A stretch of 64,000 bases of DNA from the NCBI GenBank assembly GCA_900550035.1, contig URQS01000011.1, forward strand, positions 1 to 64,000. The letters are read 5' to 3'. Below, one piece after another: positions 17,104 through 26,982 of the stretch. The notes below the pieces were generated by a model. It ran no database searches. It was not told where the DNA came from and saw only the letters and a list, made by a program, of their open reading frames with translations. This DNA comes from an uncultured Prevotella sp. (GTDB lineage Bacteria; Bacteroidota; Bacteroidia; Bacteroidales; Bacteroidaceae). The position numbers and the translations under genes were made by a program. Position 1 is the stretch's first letter; the number at the start of each line of letters is the position of its first letter.

Positions 17104-19314
17104 ATGAACAATACACTCTTCATTACCGCAGCGATAGCATTTGGCCTGGCTCATACGGCTGTCAGTACGGCAACAGCTGACAATGCATCGAAGCTGAATT
17201 ATGCTACGAAGGTAAACACGCTTATTGGTACCGATTATACTGGCAATACATATCCTGGTGCACAGGCTCCTTTTGGAATGGTACAGCTCAGTCCTGACAA
17301 CGGATTGCCCGGATGGGACCGTATTGCAGGCTACTTCTATCCGGACAGCACCATTGCCGGATTCTCGCATACGCATCTTTCGGGAACGGGTGCCGGCGAC
17401 TTGTATGATATTTCTTTCTTACCCGTAACGTTGCCCCTTAATGATGCGCCCGCTCCACTCGGCATTCATTCCAAGTTCAATCATAATGATGAGACTGCAC
17501 ATGCCGGATATTATCAGGTCCGTCTCACCGACTATGATATTAATGTAGAACTAACAGCAACACCTAGATGTGGAGTTCAGCGTTACACGTTTCCAGAGAA
17601 CGGACGCCAACGTATGGTTATCCTTAATCTTACGAAGGCGATGAACTGGGACGCTACCAAAGACACCAAGATAACGCAAATAGACAAGCGTACTATTGAG
17701 GGTTATCGCTTTTCTGACGGTTGGGCACGTAATCAGCGTGTCTGGTTCCGCACACGTTTCTCTCAACCTATAGAGAATATCCAACTAGAAAGAACCGAGC
17801 TGAAGACTGAAGATGGACATGTGACGGGCTATGGTTACGTGGCACGTATATTGTTTGCTACTGAAGGACCGTCGCAACTGACATTTGTCACAGCATTGTC
17901 GGCAACAGGACAGGAGGGTGCTTCAAAGAACCTTGCAGCAGAGGCTCCGAACGATGACTTCGATTATTATCGCAATCAGGTTGAGAAGCAATGGAACCGT
18001 GAATTGGGCAAGATAGAGGTAGAAGGCGGTACGCCAGCACAGCAGACCACATTTTACACAGCTCTCTACCACGCCATGATTGCTCCTACATTGTTCAACG
18101 ACGTTGACGGAACATATATGGGAGCCGACCGTAAGATACACCATGCGAGCGGATGGAATAATTATGAGACCTGTTCGTTGTGGGACACTTATCGTGCAGC
18201 CCATCCTCTGTATGCTATTGTAGACCCGAAGCGTGCCGGCGATATGGTCAACTCGCTTGTTGCCTTTAGCAAGGAGAACGGACGATTGCCGGTTTGGAAT
18301 ATGTGGGCATCGGAGACGGACATGATGATAGGCTATCATGCTGCTTCGGTCATCGCAGAGGCGGTATTGAAGGGTGTTCCTGGTATTAATGCAGGTGAAG
18401 CTCTTGCCGAGTGTGTCAAGACTGCCAACCTTGACGACTACCGTGGAATAGGGTTGTACAAGCGTCTTGGATATGTGCCTTACGATGTGAAGGAGCCTAC
18501 GTTGGGTGACGATTGGTCGTTGTCGCGCACTTTGGAATACGCTTACGATGATGCTTGTATTGCTGCCCTTGCAAAGCATTTGGGCAAGAATGACATTAAT
18601 AAGACGTTTACAAAGCGTGCTCAAAACTATAGTAATGTATATTGTCCGGGTTCTACATTTATGCAGCCCCGTGACTCTAAAGGCAACTTCCAGCCCAACT
18701 ATTCGCCCGATGATTATACGTCGCACATATGTGAGTCGAATGGATGGCACTATATGTGGTCGGTTCAGCACGATATAAAGGGACTTGAGGCTCTTGTAGG
18801 AAAGCAACGCTTTGCCGACAAACTCGACAGCCTGTTCACGTATACTCCTGCTGCCAATGCCGAACTGCCTCTCTTCAGTACGGGTATGATAGGTCAGTAT
18901 GCCCACGGTAACGAACCGAGTCATCATGCAGCCTACATCTTCAACAAGATTGGACAACCGGAGAAGACTCAGCGCTATATACACGAGATTCTCACAAAAC
19001 TATATAATGACTCTCCGGCTGGCTTGTGCGGCAACGAAGATTGCGGACAGACGTCGGCATGGTATGTATTCTCTGCTATGGGTTTTTATCCTATGAATCC
19101 GATAAGCTGCGAGTATGAGATGGGTACGCCACTCTTCGACCGTGTTACGTTGCATCTCGACAATGGCAAGACCTTTGTGATTGAGGCTGTGGGCAAGACT
19201 CCCGACGGATATAAGGTTAAGGATGTAGAACTTAATGGACGTCGATTGAAGACAACTTATATTACCCATAAAGACATTGTAAGAGGCGGTAAACTGAAGT
19301 TCATTATGAAATAA
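17104..19314 (+). CDS. GH92 alpha-mannosidase, secreted
   Basis: 736 aa with a signal peptide (residues 1 to about 25, ending STATA). It opens with the GH92 block GTDYTGNTYPGAQAPFG and continues with FSHTHLSGTGAGD and the (alpha/alpha)6 domain. The acid-bearing GLCGNEDCGQTSAWYVFSA segment near the C-terminus is characteristic. The family is calcium-dependent and trims alpha-mannose linkages of N-glycans; the exact linkage is not predictable here. Unlike many Bacteroidetes GH92 genes it is not in a SusCD locus and has no regulator beside it, and its signal lacks a lipobox, so periplasmic location is likely. Confidence 0.92.
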   Translation: MNNTLFITAAIAFGLAHTAVSTATADNASKLNYATKVNTLIGTDYTGNTYPGAQAPFGMVQLSPDNGLPGWDRIAGYFYPDSTIAGFSHTHLSGTGAGDLYDISFLPVTLPLNDAPAPLGIHSKFNHNDETAHAGYYQVRLTDYDINVELTATPRCGVQRYTFPENGRQRMVILNLTKAMNWDATKDTKITQIDKRTIEGYRFSDGWARNQRVWFRTRFSQPIENIQLERTELKTEDGHVTGYGYVARILFATEGPSQLTFVTALSATGQEGASKNLAAEAPNDDFDYYRNQVEKQWNRELGKIEVEGGTPAQQTTFYTALYHAMIAPTLFNDVDGTYMGADRKIHHASGWNNYETCSLWDTYRAAHPLYAIVDPKRAGDMVNSLVAFSKENGRLPVWNMWASETDMMIGYHAASVIAEAVLKGVPGINAGEALAECVKTANLDDYRGIGLYKRLGYVPYDVKEPTLGDDWSLSRTLEYAYDDACIAALAKHLGKNDINKTFTKRAQNYSNVYCPGSTFMQPRDSKGNFQPNYSPDDYTSHICESNGWHYMWSVQHDIKGLEALVGKQRFADKLDSLFTYTPAANAELPLFSTGMIGQYAHGNEPSHHAAYIFNKIGQPEKTQRYIHEILTKLYNDSPAGLCGNEDCGQTSAWYVFSAMGFYPMNPISCEYEMGTPLFDRVTLHLDNGKTFVIEAVGKTPDGYKVKDVELNGRRLKTTYITHKDIVRGGKLKFIMK

Positions 19315-19324
19315 AAAGTAGTGT

Positions 19325-19483
19325 ATGAATGACTTTTGGAAGAAAAGACTTGGTAGCGACGATGAGTATAAGCGCGAAGAGTTGATAAAGAAAATTGTAG
19401 ATGTGATAGAGCACATGAGTATAGAAGAACTCGAGGCCTTGGCTTATGGCATGTCTACTAAGACGGCTGCTTCGGAACTATAA
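19325..19483 (+). CDS. Small hypothetical protein, 52 aa
   Basis: Begins MNDFWKKRLGSDDEYKREEL and is followed by an amphipathic helix (LIKKIVDVIEHMSIEELEAL). The ATG lies 11 nt after the GH92 stop and the frame ends before the terminator at 19532, so it is placed as the last cistron. The composition is protein-like (charged, soluble, helical). Family unknown. Confidence 0.55.
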   Translation: MNDFWKKRLGSDDEYKREELIKKIVDVIEHMSIEELEALAYGMSTKTAASEL

Positions 19484-19531
19484 CTTAATTGATACTGGAG
19501 CTTATATATAATATACTTTGCAGTTTAAATA

Positions 19532-19570
19532 AAAAGAGGGATGTGTCAAAATAGTTACACATCCCTCTTT
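19532..19570. terminator. Bidirectional terminator between convergent genes
   Basis: aaagagggatgtgt (from 19533) pairs with acacatccctcttt, flanked by A and T runs, serving both the GH92 unit and the transporter gene. Confidence 0.85.
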
Positions 19571-19590
19571 GAGTTTTATTTGTCTTGTTT

Positions 19591-21287
19591 TTATCCGCAG
19601 CAGAACAGCACGATGAGCTGGGCTGTGAAGATACGCAAGAACATAGACAACGGATATACTGTAGAGTAGCCGATGGCAGGAGCCTCACGTGAGCAGATTG
19701 AGTTAGCGTAAGCCAATGCTGGAGGATCGGTGCAAGTACCGGCAAGCATACCCATAATGGTGAAGTAGTTGAACTTGAACTTCAGGCGGGCTATCGTACC
19801 GATTATAAGAATAGGTATGATAGTGATGAGGAAGCCTGTGAACACATACATCAAGCCGTCGCCTTCTACTACTGTGTCCCAGAAGTGTGCGCCTGCCTTT
19901 ACGCCTACGCTGGCAAGGAAGAGCCAAGACCCATTTCACGGAGCATCATGTTGGCAGATGTTGTGGTGTAAGTGTTGAGCTTCATACGATGGCCGAAGCG
20001 ACCGATGAGGATAGCGATGATAAGCGGACCACCTGCGATACCGAGCTTCATAGGAACTGGCATACCTGGAATAGCGAAAGGAATGCTACCGAAGAGAATA
20101 CCGATAATGATACCGATGAAGATAGTGGCGATGTTAGGAGTGTCAAGACGCTTAACAGAGTTGCCCATAATGTCGGCAATGCGGTTAACATTGTCTGCAG
20201 GACCAACTACAAGAATCTTATCGCCTACCTGGAATCGGTAGTTGCGCGATGCGAAGAGGTCCATACCCTGACGTGAGACACGTGTCACAGTCACACCATA
20301 AACGCTTGAGAAGTGCATCTTGCCAAGTTCCTTGCCGTTCATTGACGGGTTGGTGATGACGATACGCTTAGATATAAGCGGCTGGTTGCTTTGGTCTTCT
20401 TCCCAAGGCTTTTCTATCTCCGGGCCGATGAAAGCCTGGATAGCCTCTGCGTCAGCAGCAGCACATACTACGAGTACCTCGTCGCCCATATGGAATACGT
20501 CTCGTGAACTTGGTATAGATACATTGCCATCATGCAGAAGACGTGAGAAGACAACGTCGCGGTTCAAGAACTCGTTAATCTGCTTTACTGTACGTCCGGC
20601 AAGATAGGTGTTGTCTACCTTAAGGTGCATCTGTAGTGGCTTGGTGTGTGCGTTGTCGCCTGCTTCTTCTTTGAGTTCTTCTTCTTCCTCTTCGAGCTTA
20701 GTACGTGTGAGGAAGCGTACGGCAATGGTAGCTCCGATGATACCGAGTACGCCAAGCGGGTAAGCGCAGGCATAACCGGCTGCAATCTGGGGTACGGCAC
20801 CGTCTACTGTCTTCCATACTGATTCGAGAGCTTCATTGGCTGCACCAAGACCCGGGGTGTTGGTCACGGCACCATAAAGAGTGCCCACCATCATAGGCAA
20901 GTTGGTCTTGTCGTTGGCGTCGAAGAAGATGTAGTAGCATGCGAACATTACGCCGACGTTCAGCAAGACAAGTGTTGTAGAGAGCAAGTTGAGCGTAACG
21001 CCGCCCTTCTTGAAACTCTCGAAGAAGCCCGGACCAACCTGAAGACCGATACAGAATACGAACAGAATAAGTCCGAAGTCCTGAATGAAGCTCAAGATGT
21101 TGGTCGGACCAGTAAACCCGATGTGTCCTGCCACGATACCGGCAAAGAGCACAAACGTCACTCCGAGTGAGATGCCGCCAATTTTAATCTTTCCCAACAG
21201 AATACCAACGGCAATTACCACGGCATAGAGTAGGGCGATGTGGGCAATGGACTCGGTGTTTGTGAATAAGTTGATTATCCAATCCAT
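19591..21287 (-). pseudogene. AspT/YidE-type transporter, one-base frameshift
   Basis: The first part (460 codons from 21287) has the AspT membrane half (GLILFVFCIGLQVGPGF, PGLGAANEAL), a charged linker, two TrkA-C/RCK-C domains (DEVLVVC and GDKILVVGPAD), then the second membrane half. Near 19921 it reads REMGLGSSLPA and stops. Adding one C (ggcctc for ggctc) restores REMGLGLFLASVGVKAGAHF and joins the frame ending at 19591 (TCTDPPALAYANS, FFCCG-like end). The whole would be about 565 aa, the family's size. Aspartate:alanine antiport is only one known activity; the substrate here is unknown. It may be intact in the organism if the lost base is an error. Confidence 0.82.
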
Positions 21288-21357
21288 TGTTTTGAGTGAT
21301 GTTTAAATTAGTATATTAATTAATAATGTCTTTGTTTTTTCTTAGGCAACAATATTG

Positions 21358-21392
21358 ATGAGAGGCTATGGTTCGAGACCATAGCCTCTCAT
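21358..21392. terminator. 15-bp perfect hairpin between proS and the transporter gene
   Basis: atgagaggctatggt pairs exactly with accatagcctctcat around tcgag. It lies just after the proS stop. No T run on the minus strand, so termination may be partial or factor-assisted. Confidence 0.65.
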
Positions 21393-21402
21393 TTATGCGT
21401 TA

Positions 21403-22884
21403 TTAATAGCTGCGAGCTATAATGACGCGCTGTGTAGCGGGCTTACCCGATACCATGTCCACGCCTGGTGTTTGTTCGAACATAAACGGCACGCAGCGTA
21501 TTGTTGCCTGTGTGTCCTCCTTAATCTTGGCCTCAGTCTCTGCTGTGCCATCCCAGTGGCAGAGGAAGAATCCGCCATCCTTGACGCGCTCCTTGAATTC
21601 CTCGTAGTTGTCGCACTCGTAGATGTGGGCATTACGATAGTCGAGAGCTTTCTTGAATATGTTGTCCTGAATCTCATCGAGCAAGTTCTCAACGTATTCG
21701 GCAATACCTTCAATAGGACGTGATTCCTTCTCAAGAGTATCACGGCGCATAACTTCGATAGTTCCTTCCTCAAGGTCGCGTGCTCCGAGTACAAGACGTA
21801 CGGGCACGCCTTTCAGCTCGTAATCAGCAAACTTGAAGCCCGGACGCTTGTTGTCGGCATCGTCATACTTCACGCTGACACCCTTCGAGCGCAGTTCGTT
21901 GATGATAGGTGTGAGCTTCTCGGTTACGGCGTTGAGCTGCTCGGCATTCTTTGTAACGGGGATGATAACCACCTGTATCGGGGCGAGCTTCGGAGGCAAT
22001 ACAAGGCCGTTGTCGTCAGAGTGAGTCATGATAAGGGCGCCGATAAGACGTGTAGATACGCCCCATGAAGTGGCCCATACATACTCAGGCTTGTTGTCCT
22101 TGTTGAGGAATGTAACGTCGAATGCCTTGGCAAAGTTCTGTCCAAGGAAATGAGATGTACCACTCTGCAGAGCCTTGCCGTCCTGCATCATAGCCTCGAT
22201 AGTATAGGTGTTCAAAGCACCAGCGAAACGTTCGGTCTCGCTCTTCACACCCTGAACTACAGGTACAGCCATCCATTTCTCGGCGAAGTCGGCGTAAACA
22301 TGCAGCATCTTCTGTGCTTCAGCCTCTGCCTCCTCGCGTGTAGCGTGAGCTGTGTGGCCTTCCTGCCAGAGGAATTCTGATGTGCGCAAGAATGGACGTG
22401 TACGCATCTCCCAACGCATAACGTTGCACCACTGGTTGCACATCAATGGAAGGTCGCGGTAAGAGTGTATCCAGTTCTTGTATGTGTTCCAAATGATGGT
22501 CTCGGATGTTGGGCGAACGATAAGTTCTTCCTCAAGCTTGGCGCCCGGATCTACCTCAATCCCCGTCTTGTCATCGTTGACACGCAGACGATAGTGAGTC
22601 ACTACGGCGCATTCCTTAGCGAAACCTTCTACGTGCTCTGCCTCACGGCTGAAGAAAGATTTCGGGATAAGCAATGGGAAATAAGCATTTTGTGCTCCGG
22701 TCTCCTTGAACATGAGGTCGAGCTGGTGCTGCATTTTCTCCCAAATAGCGTAGCCGTAAGGCTTGATGACCATACATCCGCGTACGGCTGACTGCTCTGC
22801 GAGGTCAGCCTTGGCAACGATGTCGTTGTACCACTGGCTGTAGTTCTCTGAGCGTTTTGTCAGATGTTTTAATTCTTTTGCCAT
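21403..22884 (-). CDS. proS: Prolyl-tRNA synthetase
   Basis: 493 aa, the shorter eukaryote/archaea-like ProRS (no editing insert), common in Bacteroidetes. Class II motifs: motif 1 around PYGYAIWEKMQHQLD, motif 2 FLRTSEFLWQEGHTAHA, motif 3 near STRLIGALIMTHSDDNG. An anticodon-binding domain (APIQVVIIPV onward) and the extra C-terminal domain follow. Essential. Monocistronic, with its own promoter divergent from ompA. Confidence 0.95.
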   Translation of the reverse strand: MAKELKHLTKRSENYSQWYNDIVAKADLAEQSAVRGCMVIKPYGYAIWEKMQHQLDLMFKETGAQNAYFPLLIPKSFFSREAEHVEGFAKECAVVTHYRLRVNDDKTGIEVDPGAKLEEELIVRPTSETIIWNTYKNWIHSYRDLPLMCNQWCNVMRWEMRTRPFLRTSEFLWQEGHTAHATREEAEAEAQKMLHVYADFAEKWMAVPVVQGVKSETERFAGALNTYTIEAMMQDGKALQSGTSHFLGQNFAKAFDVTFLNKDNKPEYVWATSWGVSTRLIGALIMTHSDDNGLVLPPKLAPIQVVIIPVTKNAEQLNAVTEKLTPIINELRSKGVSVKYDDADNKRPGFKFADYELKGVPVRLVLGARDLEEGTIEVMRRDTLEKESRPIEGIAEYVENLLDEIQDNIFKKALDYRNAHIYECDNYEEFKERVKDGGFFLCHWDGTAETEAKIKEDTQATIRCVPFMFEQTPGVDMVSGKPATQRVIIARSY

Positions 22885-22934
22885 TGTTTGTGTGATATAA
22901 TTTTAATTTCTAATTAAATTCTTAATTTGCAGTG

Positions 22935-22942
22935 CAAAAATA
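22935..22942 (-). promoter_or_regulatory. proS promoter -7 box
   Basis: TATTTTTG on the minus strand, about 50 nt before the start. Confidence 0.6.
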
Positions 22943-22960
22943 CAAAAAAATGTTGTAATA

Positions 22961-22992
22961 TTGTCACACTATCGAAAAAACAACTATCTTTG
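22961..22992 (+). promoter_or_regulatory. Promoter of the OmpA-like lipoprotein gene
   Basis: TTG (22961-22963), 21 nt, then TATCTTTG (22985-22992), divergent from the proS promoter. Confidence 0.65.
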
Positions 22993-23054
22993 CAATTATA
23001 AAATGCGTCGTGTGGCGCATAATTCATATTTTTAACACTAAAATATAGAAGAAA

Positions 23055-23728
23055 ATGAACAAGTTAAAAGGAGCAACAATAGCAATGGGTATGCTTGCTG
23101 TAGTAAGTTGCAACACAAAACAGGGTACAGGTTCGCTTATTGGTGCCGGTGGTGGTGCTATTATTGGTGGTATTATCGGTAAACTTGCAGGCAATACAGC
23201 TGTTGGTGCGGCAATTGGTGGTGCAGTAGGTGCTGGTACCGGAGCTTTAATCGGTCGTCATATGGACAAGGTGGCTGAGCAGGCCAAGCAGATAGAGAAT
23301 GCTAAGGTAGAGAAGGTTACTGATAGCAATGGTCTTGAGGCTGTTAAGGTGACATTTGACTCTGGTATTCTTTTCGCAACAAACAAGGCTGACCTCAATG
23401 CGGCTTCAAAGAATGCTTTGGCTAAATTTTCTAATACATTGAAGGAGAATAACTTGCTCTCGGTTGATATCTATGGTCATACCGATAGTACTGGTAACGA
23501 CGGTATTAATATTCCTCTTAGCAACAGACGTGCACAAAGTGTAGCAAATTATCTGCAGAGTTGTGGAGTTTCTACATCACAGTTCAAGAACATAGCAGGT
23601 AAGGGTAGTTCAGAGCCAGTTGCAGATAATTCAACTCAGGCAGGACGTACTCAGAACCGTGTGTAGAGGTTTATCTCTATGCAAGTCAGGCTATGGTAGA
23701 TGCAGCCAATGCAGGAACACTTAAATAA
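23055..23728 (+). pseudogene. OmpA-family lipoprotein, last codons frameshifted
   Basis: Signal peptide with a lipobox (AVVSC, Cys 19) places it in the outer membrane. A glycine-zipper segment (about residues 28-75: GGGAIIGGIIGK, GAAIGGAVGAGTGALIG) is followed by an OmpA/Pal peptidoglycan-binding domain (GHTDSTGNDGINIPLSNRRA). The frame stops after AGRTQNRV at 23666. One C inserted (cgtcgtgta) would give RRVEVYLYASQAMVDAANAG and the natural stop at 23728. The QNRRVE motif is normally invariant at the end of this domain, so either the base is missing from the assembly or the protein lacks its last strand. Confidence 0.82.
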
Positions 23729-23748
23729 TTTGTTGTAAACAACTGATA

Positions 23749-23793
23749 GACAATCGTCTGTGTGTAAGATTATACTTCACTCAGACGATTGTT
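23749..23793 (+). terminator. Terminator after the OmpA-like gene
   Basis: acaatcgtctg pairs with cagacgattgt around a loop of about 20 nt. Confidence 0.65.
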
Positions 23794-23809
23794 GTGTGTA
23801 TATGAATAT

Positions 23810-24553
23810 ATGAAATTTGGTATTATATCAAAGATTATACGTTGGGCGGCAGCCCTTTTCTTCGGCTCAACTATTCTTGCAGTTGTAGTCTATCGTTTTG
23901 TACCGGTATACATTACGCCGTTGATGGTAATACGTTGTGTGCAGCAGGTAGGCGAGGGCAAATCGATAACTATGCATCATAGTTGGAAGTCGCTTGATGA
24001 AATCTCACGTCATCTTCCTGTGGCTGTAATGGCGAGCGAAGACCAACGCTTCCTTATTCATCACGGATTCGACTTCGGCGCAATTCAGAAGGCTGCCAAA
24101 CGTAATGCTCGTGGTGCAGGACGCAAACTCGGAGCCAGCACCATATCTCAACAAACGGCTAAGAATGTTTTTCTATGGCCTGGTCGTAGTTGGACGCGTA
24201 AGGGTTTTGAGGTTTATTTTACTGCGCTTATAGAGATGCTTTGGAGTAAGCAGCGTATCATGGAAGTATATCTGAACTCAATAGAGATGGGTGATGGTAT
24301 ATACGGAGCTGAAGCTGTAGCAAAATATCATTTTGGTAAGACGGCATCCGAACTCACTCGTTCGGAGTGTGCTCTTATTGCTGCAACACTGCCCAATCCA
24401 CGCAAGTTTGACAGTAGCAATCCAAGTGCCTATATGCGAGCTCGTCGCGGTAGTATTGAATATCAAATGAAGTTTATTCCATCATTTCCGCGCGAAGGTG
24501 AGGATTACGACCCTACTACAACATCTGGTGGAGTTTATCATCGTCGTCGATAA
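23810..24553 (+). CDS. mtgA: Monofunctional peptidoglycan transglycosylase
   Basis: 247 aa, GT51 family, polymerising lipid II into glycan strands at the inner membrane. The ATG at 23810 is chosen over an upstream alternative codon (23789) inside the terminator hairpin. It has one N-terminal membrane anchor (about residues 10-32). Catalytic block ASEDQRFLIHHGFD (catalytic Glu near 77), then KLGASTISQQTAKNVFLW and EVYLNSIEMGDGIYGAEA, all GT51 motifs. No transpeptidase domain. The stop codon lies within the first unit of the repeat array that follows. Confidence 0.93.
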   Translation: MKFGIISKIIRWAAALFFGSTILAVVVYRFVPVYITPLMVIRCVQQVGEGKSITMHHSWKSLDEISRHLPVAVMASEDQRFLIHHGFDFGAIQKAAKRNARGAGRKLGASTISQQTAKNVFLWPGRSWTRKGFEVYFTALIEMLWSKQRIMEVYLNSIEMGDGIYGAEAVAKYHFGKTASELTRSECALIAATLPNPRKFDSSNPSAYMRARRGSIEYQMKFIPSFPREGEDYDPTTTSGGVYHRRR

Positions 24554-24636
24554 TTTCTTGATACGCTTTTGATAACTTTACGAACCGTATTAGATAACTT
24601 TTCAAACCGTATTAGATAACTTTACGATAATCAATT
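24549..24636 (+). repeat. 22-bp tandem repeat array, four units
   Basis: Four consecutive 22-nt units each begin gataa(c/t)tt (24549, 24571, 24593, 24615). The middle two differ at only two positions (gataactttacgaaccgt and gataacttttcaaaccgt); the outer ones are degenerate. The first overlaps the mtgA stop. Similar-period arrays occur at 42124 and 52174. Confidence 0.85.
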
Positions 24637-24654
24637 AATAACATAATCAAGCAA

Positions 24655-26949
24655 GTGGAAAATCTTCTTTCATCGCTCAACCCCAACCAACGTGCTGCCG
24701 TTGAATACATTGACGGAGCTCAACTTGTCATAGCTGGTGCCGGATCGGGCAAGACGCGTGTCCTTACCTACAAGATTGCTTATCTGCTGAGTCGTGGCAT
24801 GAATCCGTGGAATATTCTTGCTTTGACCTTTACGAATAAGGCTGCGCGTGAGATGAAAGACCGTATAGCTCAGTTGGTCGGTCCGGATCAGGCTCGTTAT
24901 CTGAATATGGGAACATTTCATTCCGTATTCTTGCGCATACTGCGCGTTGAGGCTGAGGCGATAGGGTTGAGGTCAAACTTTACTATTTATGACGATTCCG
25001 ATTCGCGTGCTCTCGTTGGTTCTATCATTAAGGAAATGCAACTTGACGACAAGGTGTACAAATCGTCGGCTGTACTTTCTCGTATTGGAATGGCCAAAAA
25101 CAATCTTATCACTCCTGATGCTTATATTTCTGATCTACAGCTGCAAGAACGTGATTTGCGTTCTAAGATGCCACGGATAGGCGACATATATCGTATCTAC
25201 GCCCAACGATGCTTGATGGCTAATGCTGTCGATTTTGACGACATGCTTCTCTTCACTTACATTCTTTTCCGTAATCATCCCGAAGTGTGTCGCAAGTATG
25301 CTGAGAGGTTTGCTTATATACTTGTTGATGAGTATCAGGATACCAACTATGCTCAGCAGTGTATTGTCACACTTCTTACACGTGAGAATAGCCGGATTTG
25401 TGTGGTGGGAGATGATGCACAGAGTATTTATGCTTTCCGTGGAGCCAATATCGACAATATTCTGAACTTTCAACGTCTGTATAAAGATTCCCGACTCTTT
25501 AAGCTTGAGCAGAATTATCGTAGTACGCAGAATATTGTAGGAGCAGCCAATTGTATTATCCACCACAATCGACGTCAGATAGAGAAGACGGTGTTTAGCG
25601 AAAATCCTGAGGGTGATAAGGTTGCGCTTAATATTGCTTATAGTGACAAGGAGGAGGCAGCTATAGTGGCCAACGAAATTCGTCGACTGCACAATCGTGA
25701 GCATGTACCGTATGGAGGATTTGCCATTCTCTATCGTACCAATGCTCAGAGCCGTATATTTGAGGATGAGTTGCGTAGGCAGGGAACTCCTTACCGCATA
25801 TATGGTGGAATGAGTTTCTATCAGCGTAAGGAGATAAAGGACATAATCGCTTATTTCCGACTTGTTGCCAATCCTAATGATGAGGAAGCATTAAAGCGTA
25901 TCATCAACTATCCCAAACGTGGCATTGGGGCTACATCAGTGGACAAGCTTATAGTTGCAGCACGTCGCTACGACAAGGGTCTGTGGACTGTAGTTTCAAG
26001 TCCTACTACTTTCGCACCAGAAGTAAGTGCAGCTGCAGCTCGCCGTATAGTGGCGTTTCACGACATGATTCAGACCTATATCGACCAAAACAAGCAGACT
26101 GATGCTTATGCTCTTGGACGACTTATAATAGAACAGACGGGACTTGCTGCTGAAATTTTTTCGGGTGGCGATGATGATGCTCAGGACAGGCGTGACAATG
26201 TAGAGGAATTTCTCTCCGGACTCCATGACTTTGTCGATTCTAAGCGTGAAGAGGACCATGCCGATGAAATATATATAGATCGTTTCTTGCAAGAGGTGGC
26301 TCTTATAACTGATGCTGATCGCGATACGGATAAAGATGAACGTGCCATGGTGTCGCTTATGACCATACATGCCTCTAAGGGACTTGAATTTGACACTGTC
26401 TTTGTGGTTGGTGTTGAGGAAAATTTGTTTCCCAGTCCGAGGGCTTGTGAATTCCCGCGCGAGCTGGAAGAAGAACGCCGTTTGTTCTATGTGGCCATTA
26501 CACGTGCCGAGAAGCGATGTCTGCTATCTTGTGCTAAGAGTCGTTATCAATATGGCAATATGTTGTTTAACGAGCCGAGTCGTTTCTTGCGTGAGATTGA
26601 TCCGCAATGGATGAAAGTGAATGGACGACTTGCTTCAGACCGTAGCAAATTTGAGGAGAGGAATATTGGTAGCTCGCCAAATCCAATACCGGATTTGGCA
26701 AGATTCCGTAGGTTGAGTGCTCAGAAAAATGCGGTGCTTACGAGGGGGATAGAAGCTGCAAGGTCTTCGGAAATATCTTCTAAACAAACTATCTCAATTG
26801 GCGCTCGAATCGAACATCAGCGTTTCGGATTAGGACGCGTGGTTAGTGTCGAGGGAAGTGGTGAAAATGAGAAGGCAACAGTTGAATTTGACAATGCTGG
26901 AGTGAAGACATTGTTGCTTAAGTTTGCAAGATTTAATGTGGTAGGGTAG
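24655..26949 (+). CDS. UvrD/PcrA-type DNA helicase
   Basis: 764 aa starting at GTG. SF1A 3'-5' helicase with Walker A AGAGSGKTR (27-35), motif Ia TFTNKAAREM, Walker B VDEYQDTN (near 224), motif III DDAQSIYAFRGA, motif IV LEQNYRS, motif V MTIHASKGLEFDTVFVVG and motif VI FYVAITRAEKRC. The C-terminal tail contains the PcrA/UvrD Tudor-like segment (ARIEHQRFGLGRVVSVEG). Acts in nucleotide excision repair and removal of RNA polymerase or recombinase from DNA. Confidence 0.93.
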   Translation: MENLLSSLNPNQRAAVEYIDGAQLVIAGAGSGKTRVLTYKIAYLLSRGMNPWNILALTFTNKAAREMKDRIAQLVGPDQARYLNMGTFHSVFLRILRVEAEAIGLRSNFTIYDDSDSRALVGSIIKEMQLDDKVYKSSAVLSRIGMAKNNLITPDAYISDLQLQERDLRSKMPRIGDIYRIYAQRCLMANAVDFDDMLLFTYILFRNHPEVCRKYAERFAYILVDEYQDTNYAQQCIVTLLTRENSRICVVGDDAQSIYAFRGANIDNILNFQRLYKDSRLFKLEQNYRSTQNIVGAANCIIHHNRRQIEKTVFSENPEGDKVALNIAYSDKEEAAIVANEIRRLHNREHVPYGGFAILYRTNAQSRIFEDELRRQGTPYRIYGGMSFYQRKEIKDIIAYFRLVANPNDEEALKRIINYPKRGIGATSVDKLIVAARRYDKGLWTVVSSPTTFAPEVSAAAARRIVAFHDMIQTYIDQNKQTDAYALGRLIIEQTGLAAEIFSGGDDDAQDRRDNVEEFLSGLHDFVDSKREEDHADEIYIDRFLQEVALITDADRDTDKDERAMVSLMTIHASKGLEFDTVFVVGVEENLFPSPRACEFPRELEEERRLFYVAITRAEKRCLLSCAKSRYQYGNMLFNEPSRFLREIDPQWMKVNGRLASDRSKFEERNIGSSPNPIPDLARFRRLSAQKNAVLTRGIEAARSSEISSKQTISIGARIEHQRFGLGRVVSVEGSGENEKATVEFDNAGVKTLLLKFARFNVVG

Positions 26950-26973
26950 AAGTTACCTTACCACATTTTTTTA
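26935..26973. terminator. Terminator including the helicase stop codon
   Basis: aatgtggtagggta pairs with tacc-ttaccacatt, then ttttttt. The stem contains the TAG stop of the helicase gene and lies before the end of the convergent GH73 gene. Confidence 0.8.
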
Positions 26974-26982
26974 GCGTATTTT

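Noticed and set aside
17923..18984. Long minus-strand ORF (353 codons) opposite the GH92 gene
   Set aside because: A shadow of GH92 codon bias; no family features and no promoter.
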